Assembly: GCA_003586115.2 (NCBI GenBank)
Contig: QVOM02000091.1
Coordinates: 48,147-112,146 of the forward strand
DNA: 64,000 nucleotides
Source: Salvator merianae
Taxonomy: Eukaryota > Chordata > Lepidosauria > Squamata > Teiidae
Reading direction: 5' to 3'
This document shows positions 57,801 through 64,000 of this stretch, piece by piece. The notes under the pieces were generated by a model, which saw nothing but the letters and a program-made list of their open reading frames with translations, had not been told where the DNA came from and ran no database searches. The position numbers and the translations under genes were made by a program. Within the stretch, counting starts at the first letter, position 1, and each line of letters opens with the position of its first letter.

Positions 57801-60800
57801 AACATCAGGGAGTATTTTCATCTCTAAATCTCACCTCCAGAAATTCACTTGCTGGCATCTCATATATGTTATTCAACTTGACGATGGAGTCATCCAGACA
57901 ATAAATCTCTTTTGGGAATCTGGTGGCATTTTCTTCTTCCTTCTTCTCAATCAGTCTCTTTAGTCCTTCTAGCTGGGACAACCACTGTTCTTTGTTCAGA
58001 AGAATATTCTGCATTTCTTCAAAGATTCCCCTGATTTTCTGCTCCTCTGCTGCTAATCGATCCTGGAAAGAGGGTGGGAAGGAGGAAACACTTGGAGAAG
58101 CTGCTAAGGAAGTGGTTCATGAGAGCCAGTCAATGCAGATGCAGCATGTTAGCTGGAAGCGTGGCCTCTCTCTCTCTTCCACTCCAGGAGGCAGAAGAGA
58201 GTGGCCCAAAAGTGGACTAGGCCTCGCATTATACAGTTCTAAAAGTAAGTGTAGAAAGACCCTGAATATGTGAATATGCATCTTCAGCCATGGTTATCCT
58301 TATTTACAAGTGTTTCACTACCTTATGTAAGTGTGTTTAAGAATCACAAGGCACGGCTCCTTTGTCTGAGAAGCCCCAGTGGATTGGATAGAATAAAAAC
58401 TAATTTGCCTTGATTTTTTCTTTGGTCCTGTATGAGAAGAAGAAGAAGAAGAAGAAGAACTTGGTTTTTATACCCCGCTTTTCTCAGCCAAAGCTGACTC
58501 AAAGCGGCTTACAAGGTTATTTTTCGCCCGAAGGCTTACATCTGTCTATCTTCCGCATCACACAATGTGATGCTCCCTATTTATCTACTTGCAATTACTT
58601 GCTTCCAAACAGCTAGATAAGATAAAATAAAATAAAATAAAATAAAATAAAATAAAATAAAATTTAAAAACCCATGTTAGTCCCTTGGGCTTGGCAATGC
58701 TGTGGTATTATACACCACACCTGGAAGCATCCCCTGCCTTAATTCCAGAAGAAATGTGGGGCTTCCTGTTTGGATACATGGGCAGGAACAGTGCACACCT
58801 ACCAAACATTCTTTGCTTCTTTTCTCTTCAGCCACTTTCCAGTCCATAAGTTCCTGTCTTGTTTCTTGGAAAGCCAGCACCAGGGCCTGAACTTCCTGGA
58901 CTTTTTCCTGCAGAAACATGAAGGAGGGGGCTTTACTCACGAAGAGCACCACTTCACTCACATCAGCAGCTTCCTGATCAAGCCAGGGCCTATTTGAGGT
59001 CATCTTCAAGGTTCCATGCACGCTGCTGGAGGTGCACAATGAGGGTGCCTCCAACCCACCTTGTTCTTTTACCCTTCCTTTGTGCTGTCTGCTCAGTCAG
59101 ATGGTAAGTCAAGGAATGTGTCTCCCTTTTGTTTTTAAAAACATTAATACAGTATTTTCAGAGGGAAAACCTGCCTCATTCTCTATCAATGGCCAGCTCC
59201 CTTGAAATATTACCTTTCTCAGACTGTGATCATATACAAGTTTTTTAAGAATGCTTCTCTTAGGCCCCTTCCTTCCCTCAAGCAGCCACCTCTAGCTCCC
59301 TTGCGTGTCCCCCGCACCAAGGAGCCATGTCTGGATCTACCTTTGTTGCTTCCTTCCCTCTCTCTTGTCCACCCAATGCTCTCCACTCAGGTGGCTGCAA
59401 GCTGCCAAGAAGTAACAGCATACACATAGGGGGAGGCTTCCAAGAGCCAGCTTCCACCTTAATCTCAATGTGCTGCTGCCACTGTGCATAATTCTGAAAT
59501 TGCGCAAAACTCAAGCACTGGTCTATGTCAGCAGCAGAGAATCAATCCCCAGCCAACAGTGGGGAAGATGGTGAGCTGGGTGTGCTGCTAGTTGGCTGAG
59601 AGGCCCCTGGGAAGTCGCCAGCAGCTCAGGCAGCCAAGGAGTGCAGTGGACTGCTAGCTTGGCTTAGCCTCTTCTTTTTCCCCTCCTCAGAGACCGGGAA
59701 GGAAACAAAACTATCAGACCAAGCCAGAGCTGCCTCCAGCACAACAATGCACAATGAGGGTGAGAATAGAAAGAAATGAGCTCCACTGGAGAATGGCAAA
59801 ACCCACAAGATCAGACATTGGCAGAGAAGGGAAGGGACAGCCTCCCTCTGCCCTCCTAGTAAAGTCCAATTAACACCCCAAATAGTCCCCTTGCCCAATC
59901 ACACTGCAACTGTAAACAGACTAATGAACCGAAATGGTCTCAATGCTTGTATTATCCAAACACAAGATAGTCCAAATCAGGGCGATTTAATCCCGAAAAT
60001 AAACGGAAATGCATTTTGTGTGTGTGATCTCTTAAAACAGAGGTTGGCTTAGAATCAGATTAAATGTTGTGTCTGGCTGCAGCCTCCGTTGTTCTTTTTA
60101 GTTTTCCTCCCATCCTTGACTGCGTAGAGAAAAATATGTCACCCATGCCACCTGTGCCCTTTTCTATCCTCCCCATCCACTTTCACATTAGAAAAGAGGG
60201 GGCAGTCTGCTTTCATTTTTTTTTAACCATAGACCTCTCAACTGCCTCTTCAGAGAAAGATCTTTGTGTGACCCACACCCTCTACTCATGAAAGTGCGAG
60301 CCTCCAGGAAGTGGCAGCACCAAGGAGGGACTCGGGGAAAGGAAAAGGTGCCATTCCCCATCCCCACAACTGCTAATGCCACCCTCTCCTTAGCAAGGAG
60401 GAACTGGGGCAGAAGCATGTTCATTCAGACAGTAGCAGGGAAAAGCAGCACAACCATCCAAAGGAACATTCTTCTTGCTCTGCTAGAGCTCACCCATCTC
60501 CCAGGGTTGCCACAATCCCCTCCCACTTTCTAGGACCAAGAAGGGACCTCTAAGAAGGGAAGATATTGAAAAGTCAAGTGCTCAGACTTGTTCGGAGCTT
60601 CAGGAGTGGCAGTGGGATGAGGCAGGAGGCTGGGTTTCCTGCAGGCACAGGGCAGAAAGTGTTTTTCTAGGCTTCTGCCTTGATTTCAATGTGCTGTTGC
60701 CACTGTGCGTAACCCTAGAATTGTGTAAAAAATCAGTCTCTCCAAGGCGGGGTCTGGGGCTCTGGGGAAGGAGGTCTGGGGCTCCACACACACAGCACCT

Positions 60801-63800
60801 CCCTGCCAATTATCTATTGTAGGCAAAAAGAAAATGAAGGGGAAAAGAGGGAGGTTGCCTTACCCTTCCATGAGAAGCCAAAATTTACCTGAAGGGAATC
60901 ACAGAGGAGAGGAGAGGGGAAGAGAGAGGTGGGGATGAAACTGTTCCCTGTCAGCAAAGCTTAGGCAGAGAAGACTGGAAAGTGTGGACAAAAAAAAGAC
61001 AAGCTAAGCCCAAATTAAAATGGATGTGACTGAATAAGTCAAAAATGAACTCAGACTATTCTGTTGTTGTCTGACTGCCACCTGAGTGTTTTTCTTGGAT
61101 TCCAGTAAGAGTACTGCAAACAATGATGCTATCAAAAATACAGATGTTTTGCTCACCGTGTATTCCTTAACGGTTCGTTCGTGCAGTAATTTTTTACAGG
61201 AGTTACACAAGAATTCCTTGTTCAGGCAAAACAGGCAGGGCTTATCCAGGTGCTTCATACACAGGTGACCTTCTCCTAGGGTTTGGAGTTTTTCTACCAA
61301 GGTGCCCATCTGCCAGATTTCCCGGAAATTTTCTTTCTTGAAGCAGAACATGCAGACAGGGCACTTCACAGACTTCAATGCTCCCTGCGTCTTACAATAT
61401 TTTGTGATGCATCTCTCACAGAATAAGTGGCCACAGTCCACGGACGTTGGAACCTTCATATACTCCTTGCAAATGGGACACTTGCCTTCATCTTCTACAC
61501 CCAGAAGCTAGGAAAAGACAAAACACTTGTATTTGCTAATGTTAATTTTGCATGGAATGTCTGTGCCTCTTTGAGACACCCTGTTGAATCACAGAGATCC
61601 AGGGTGGGGGAGGGAATGAGGGTTTTGATCTAAAACTCCCAGAAACAGCCAAGCTATTTCTTTAATATCATTGTATTTTCCATGGCAGTGTCCTACAATA
61701 ATTTGGAAAATCCAAACGCAAATTTTGGCAGACTCTGGGAGGCAGCAGAAGGCAGATGGACTTGGTCTACTGTAGTCCATGAAGAGTCAAACACAACTGA
61801 ATGATTAAATGACAACAACAAAATAAAGAGAAATGTAATAACGATCTCAAGTTGAGCTCAACTCCTGGGGATTGTATGGACAAATGATTGTCATTAAAAA
61901 ATACATTGACAAACTGGAGCAAGTTCAGAGGAGGGCTACCAAAATGGTGAGTGGTCTGCAAACCACATTCTATGAGGAACAGTTAAAGGATCTCAGAATG
62001 TTTCACCTGCAGAAGAGAAGACTGAGAGGAGACATGATAGATGTTTTCAAGTATCTCAAGGGCTGTCACAGTGCTGAGGGATTGGCCCCATTCTTACTTA
62101 CACAAGAAGGAAGAACTAGAAACAATGGGATGAAACTTCAAGGGAGTAGATTCAGACTAAATATTAGAAAAAACTTAGTATTAGTAAGGGTGATCAGCCA
62201 ATGGAACAGGCTGCCACAAAAGGTGGTGGGCTCTCCTTCACTGGAAGTCTTCAAGGAGAGGCTGGATCTGTCTGGATTGGTTTAGTGAATCCTGCATTGA
62301 GCAGGGATTGGACTCAATGACCCTGAAGATCCCTTCCATCTCTATGATTCTAAGATCAAGCTGAGCTCAACTCCTGAGGATTGTATGGACAAATGACTGC
62401 CATCTTTCTAGCAAAAATACAGAAGTGATTTTCCGCTGCCTTCTACTACATTTTTTTAACATGCTTCCTCCCTTCCAACCCCCTTCTCCTTCCCCATTTT
62501 GCTTTCTACATAGACTGCTAAGAGCTTTTCAGGCTGAACACAGAATAAAAGCACAATAAACAAATACTTCTGGGCTGCATTCTCACTTAAGGTTTAATCC
62601 AGCTTCAGTCCACTTTCAGAATGAGAGAACACATCATCAAAGTGACAAGCTGTTGTCTTTCGCCATTATCTAACTACGGCTGCATCCAGACATCACATAC
62701 TTATTCCGCTATATTTGGATATTCTGAAATAAAGCATGGATATTCCGGGATAACCATGTTTTATTCCAGAATGTCTAAATATAGCAGAATAAGTAAGCAA
62801 CATCTGGATGCAGCCTCAGAAATTTATTTATTTGTATTTCTATCCTGCCCTATACCCAAAACTCTCAGGATGGACTACAACAGTAAGAACAAATTAAAAG
62901 AACCCACCAGAAACAATAACAGTGCCTGGAAAAAAATTCTTTCTCTCTCTCTATATGTGTGCATCTATCTGTACTTTTTTATTTTTATTGGTTCTTTGGG
63001 TAGCCTCCCCACAGAAGAAGGGATGTGTCTGGGTGAAAGCCACCAAGGGAGGTCCATGAAGAGGCAGAATTAGAACCTCAGGACCTCAGATCCAATTTCT
63101 CGGACATACTAACTCCACACACCACACCACACCGCACAAAAAGGTTTGTGCGCAAAAAACAGCCCATAGCACAGTTCTGAAATCAAATCTGTACCGGCTG
63201 TCGTCTAACTTATGCAGAATACTTTAAAAGCCCGGGAGGTGGAGGAACAGCCATGAAAATTAAGTTAGTTCAACAGGCTGACTGTAAATATAACCGTCGG
63301 CACAAGAGGCTCATGATGACAAAACTTTAACCGATTAGTGGGAACTGAAGCTCTCGCAGCGTTTAGAATGTCTTTTTTAAGACTACAACTACCAGCAGTC
63401 TTGGTCATACCACAGCAATGCCTCATGGGAATTGTAGTTTTTAATGGATTTCCCCAAATTAGGGCGCCCTCTCGCTAACATACTTTTCACAAAGTCCCTG
63501 TTGGGGGCTATATTATAACCCACTGTAGTTAAAAATCATAGGAACCAGATCTAAAAGTGAAAGTCCCTTCCAATTTCTGTCCTCCTCGCCTCCAACTCCC
63601 GCATACCTTGCACGTTGGAGCGATGCAGCTGCTGCTGTCTTCTAGTCCCATATCGAGGATGTCCCCGCTCACGGAACCCAGGTCCTGGGGACTGTTTGGA
63701 AGACCTCTGCCGCAGTTTTCTACCCCTTTCCCCTCTTTTCTTTCTGCGATATCTCCTTTTCTCCATTCCTGTTCTGCATCCTTCGCCTTCTCCTCCTCCT

Positions 63801-64000
63801 GACGCTGCGTGAGCTCGTGGACAAGGTTTGCTAAGCGCTTATTCGGTTTGATGTCGCTTTCCTGAAACAGTTCTCCGCACCGAGGACAGGGGGGTTCTGC
63901 TTCTGAGTCCTCCCAGTGCTGGAGGAGGCAGGCGTTGCAGAAACTGTGCCCGCAGGAGAGAATCTTTGGATTTGAGAACAAGTCCTTGCAAATAGAACAA
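51323..64000 (-). CDS. Gene C (5' partial): TRIM-like protein with two tandem RING domains, B-box, coiled coil and PRY-SPRY
   Basis: On the minus strand, exons join as >64000-63607, 61507-61157, 58907-58803, 58062-57835, 57685-57663, 57089-56974, 52737-52711 and 51855-51323, encoding 591 visible residues and TGA. Junction phases are consistent and no stop interrupts. The window edge cuts the first exon just before the first RING cysteine pair, so only the start is missing. Exon 1 encodes a full C3HC4 RING and an acidic/basic linker but no B-box. Exon 2 encodes a second full C3HC4 RING followed by a B-box in which one zinc site looks intact and the other has lost two ligands. The rest is standard coiled coil and PRY-SPRY (LDQ, NPERFD, WWEVEV, WAVGVA, LDCR). 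Family role: RING E3 ubiquitin ligase. The two-RING arrangement rests on splice-site and phase logic, not on transcripts; the two RING exons could instead be alternative first exons. Confidence 0.84.
51908..52480 (+). mobile_element. DNA-transposon relic, same family, copy 2 (gene C intron 7)
   Basis: GGCCCCGTCCAGACAGGGTC, TGTTGGGATTGCCACATATA, GGTTTTCCCAGAATAATGAA and CATCAAAATACCCGGATG follow the order of copy 1. Confidence 0.6.
52711..52737 (-). CDS. Gene C exon 7: 27-bp micro-exon
   Basis: Acceptor CCATGACAG, donor GTAACT. Encodes ESLVRTLWK, close to DSLVKGLQE of gene A exon 6, phase 1 to phase 1. A purine-rich GAGA microsatellite lies next to it at 52748-52781. Confidence 0.9.
52748..52781. 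repeat. GA-rich microsatellite
   Basis: Imperfect (GA)n/(GAAA)n run beginning about 10 bp from gene C exon 7 on its acceptor side. On the transcribed strand it is pyrimidine-rich, so it probably supplies that exon's polypyrimidine tract. Confidence 0.8.
53195..53700 (-). mobile_element. DNA-transposon relic, same family, inverted copy 3 (gene C intron 6)
   Basis: Reverse complement reads CGTCCAGACAAGGCCT, ACTGGGATTGCCGGACATAT, CAGGTTTTCCCAGAATAGC and the GTCAAAACCAGCCCGAAAAT block, in the order of copies 1 and 2. Confidence 0.6.
54330..55150 (-). mobile_element. L2-like LINE 3' end (gene C intron 6)
   Basis: Minus-strand frames give PVLDGVVLSQKEQV, LGVLLNSSLSLEAHVAAVAR and LHWLPIHCRAQFKMLTLSYK, then the non-coding tail ending in TTTA repeats near 54330. 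This copy links the TTTA-tail repeats in the window to an L2-type LINE. Confidence 0.8.
55517..55944. mobile_element. TIR element with TTT flanks (gene C intron 6)
   Basis: Ends GGGTATGATCACAC and GTCTGAACATACCC, similar to the 35759 element, with TTT on both sides. 428 bp, non-coding. Confidence 0.6.
56974..57089 (-). CDS. Gene C exon 6: 116 bp linker
   Basis: Acceptor TTGATTTCTAG, donor GTATGG. Encodes YQKRCQPQLLELSPEVNERL and onward to the RKFK ending, phase 2 to phase 1. A CR1 3' end lies only about 20 bp upstream of the acceptor on the transcribed strand. Confidence 0.92.
57111..57475 (-). mobile_element. CR1 LINE 3'-end fragment (gene C intron 5)
   Basis: Plus strand AGAACATAAGAAAAACCCTGC, CATCTAGTCTCACACAGTG and ATTTCCCCACGTTGATCC. 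Inserted in the same sense as gene C transcription, its 3' end about 20 bp before the exon 6 acceptor. Confidence 0.82.
57663..57685 (-). CDS. Gene C exon 5: 23-bp micro-exon
   Basis: Acceptor CTCTTTCAG, donor GTAAGT. Encodes GIRMNLS plus two bases, with the canonical size and phase. The intron separating it from exon 4 is only 149 bp. Confidence 0.92.
57835..58062 (-). CDS. Gene C exon 4: coiled coil, 228 bp
   Basis: Acceptor CTTTCCAG, donor GTGAGA. 76 codons from DRLAAEEQKI to ASEFLE, phase 0-0. One codon shorter than the 231-bp exons of A and B. Confidence 0.92.
58437..58665. repeat. GAA microsatellite, tail-type repeat and AAAAT microsatellite
   Basis: (GAA)n at 58437-58459, then TTTATACCCCGCTTTTCTC and AAAGCGGCTTACAAGG (a common squamate dispersed repeat), then (AAAAT)n at about 58620-58662. 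In gene C intron 2. Confidence 0.7.
58803..58907 (-). CDS. Gene C exon 3: coiled coil, 105 bp
   Basis: Acceptor TTTCTGCAG, donor GTAGGT. 35 codons, phase 0-0 (EKVQEVQALVLAFQETRQEL and onward). It is three codons longer than the canonical 96-bp exon, an in-frame difference. Confidence 0.89.
59240..60900. repeat. Two related GC-moderate repeats in gene C intron 2
   Basis: CTCAATGTGCTGCTGCCACT at about 59463 and TTTCAATGTGCTGTTGCCAC at about 60685 mark the same region of two diverged direct copies, each followed by a TGTGC(A/G)TAA...AATTG block. Non-coding. Confidence 0.5.
61157..61507 (-). CDS. Gene C exon 2: second RING and degenerate B-box
   Basis: 351 bp, 117 codons, phase 0-0, acceptor CTTTTCCTAG, donor GTGAGC. 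Within the exon peptide, RING ligands are C10, C13, C25, H27, C30, C33, C49 and C52. The B-box has C83, H86, C94, C101, C104 and H109, but the usual fourth ligand is Lys or Glu and the last His is absent. The codon just upstream of the acceptor is an in-frame TAG, and the only nearby Met lies inside the RING, so the exon must be reached by splicing. Confidence 0.9.
61755..61890 (+). mobile_element. BovB-type tail fragment
   Basis: CATGAAGAGTCAAACACAAC then TGACAACAACAA resembles the BovB 3' end in plus orientation. It continues after the CR1 copy at about 62352 with a BovB-like AGAAGTGATTTTCCGCTGCC. Confidence 0.5.
61891..62351 (+). mobile_element. CR1-type LINE 3' end (gene C intron 1)
   Basis: A 137-codon frame (61872-62285) encodes KLEQVQRRATKMVSGL, RRLRGDMIDVFKYLKG and RFRLNIRKNLVLVRVISQWN, then TGAATCCTGCATTGAGCAGG and TCTATGATTCTAAGA, the CR1 terminal motif. 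It is a different, better kept subfamily from the copies ending in AGAACATAAG. Confidence 0.85.
62680..62813. mobile_element. Short palindromic MITE, family member 3 of 3
   Basis: GGCTGCATCCAGACATCAC and its inverse ACATCTGGATGCAGCC bound about 135 bp with internal TATTCCAGAATGTC motifs. The best preserved of the three copies. Confidence 0.75.
62817..62935 (-). repeat. LINE 3'-tail repeat (gene C intron 1)
   Basis: AAATTTATTTATTTGTATTT, then CTATCCTGCCCTATACCC and CTCAGGATGGACTACAAC, the short form of the L2-like tail. Confidence 0.5.
63382..63438. promoter_or_regulatory. Pair of inverted ACTACAA(T/C)T-type motifs
   Basis: Plus strand ACTACAACTACCAGCAGTC at 63382 and minus strand ACTACAATTCCCATGAGGC at 63438-63420 resemble the ZNF143-type promoter motif. 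They sit in gene C intron 1, about 170 bp downstream of exon 1. Such motifs also travel in repeats, so function is uncertain. Confidence 0.3.
63607..64000 (-). CDS. Gene C exon 1 (partial): first RING
   Basis: Open to the right edge; the first visible codons encode CSICKDLF. The RING pattern is CxxC, CGH, CxxC and CPRC, all present. After it come IKPNKRLANLVHEL, as in other TRIMs, then a charged linker ending SSSCIAPTCK, with no B-box. The donor is GTATGC after AAG, phase 0. It is the 3' 394 nt of the exon. Confidence 0.88.

Noticed and set aside
61004..61507. Second RING exon as a pseudogene remnant
   Set aside because: All eight RING ligands, both splice sites and the frame are intact, and the exon phases fit its neighbours.

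Overview
The window looks like nuclear DNA of a squamate reptile, more likely a lizard than a snake. The evidence is the repeat content (CR1, L2-like, BovB and a little L1 LINE sequence, tRNA-headed SINEs with BovB-like tails, many small DNA transposons) and the RING/B-box/PRY-SPRY genes of the type expanded in squamates. I cannot name a species.

The window holds three multi-exon TRIM genes and no other protein-coding gene that I can support. Gene A (+, coding span 10635-25409) has seven coding exons and encodes 479 aa. Gene B (-, 44903-32389) has seven coding exons and encodes 516 aa. Gene C (-, >64000-51323) has eight visible coding exons and at least 591 aa, and its 5' end is cut by the window edge. 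I rebuilt all three exon by exon from splice sites and reading phase. They share one architecture: a RING/B-box exon, a coiled-coil exon of 96-105 bp, one of 228-231 bp, one of 23 bp, one of 110-116 bp, one of 27 bp, and a terminal PRY-SPRY exon. Every junction keeps frame and no exon carries a stop or frameshift. A and B converge tail to tail; B and C run in tandem. The family context is cytosolic RING E3 ubiquitin ligases that recognise targets through PRY-SPRY, often in innate immunity.

The most unusual gene is C. Its first visible exon encodes a complete RING with no B-box. The next exon, joined in phase, encodes a second complete RING plus a half-degenerate B-box. The predicted protein is RING-RING-(B-box)-coiled coil-PRY-SPRY, which does not match the usual one-RING TRIM layout. 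Gene B has about 20 extra residues in a PRY-SPRY loop.

The rest is repeats. Positions 1-600 are a GC-rich array whose units run one way and then the other. Positions 600-10600 hold TE fragments and no gene. Gene A introns carry a CR1 copy split by a 561-bp element with an exact 9-bp target duplication, a second copy of that element, an L1 3' end, a segment with six strong hairpins, and two adjacent terminal-inverted-repeat elements. Between A and B lies a broken CR1. Intron 6 of gene B is nearly all L2-like LINE. Between B and C, and in C introns, there are DNA-transposon copies, CR1 3' ends, SINEs and L2-like tails.
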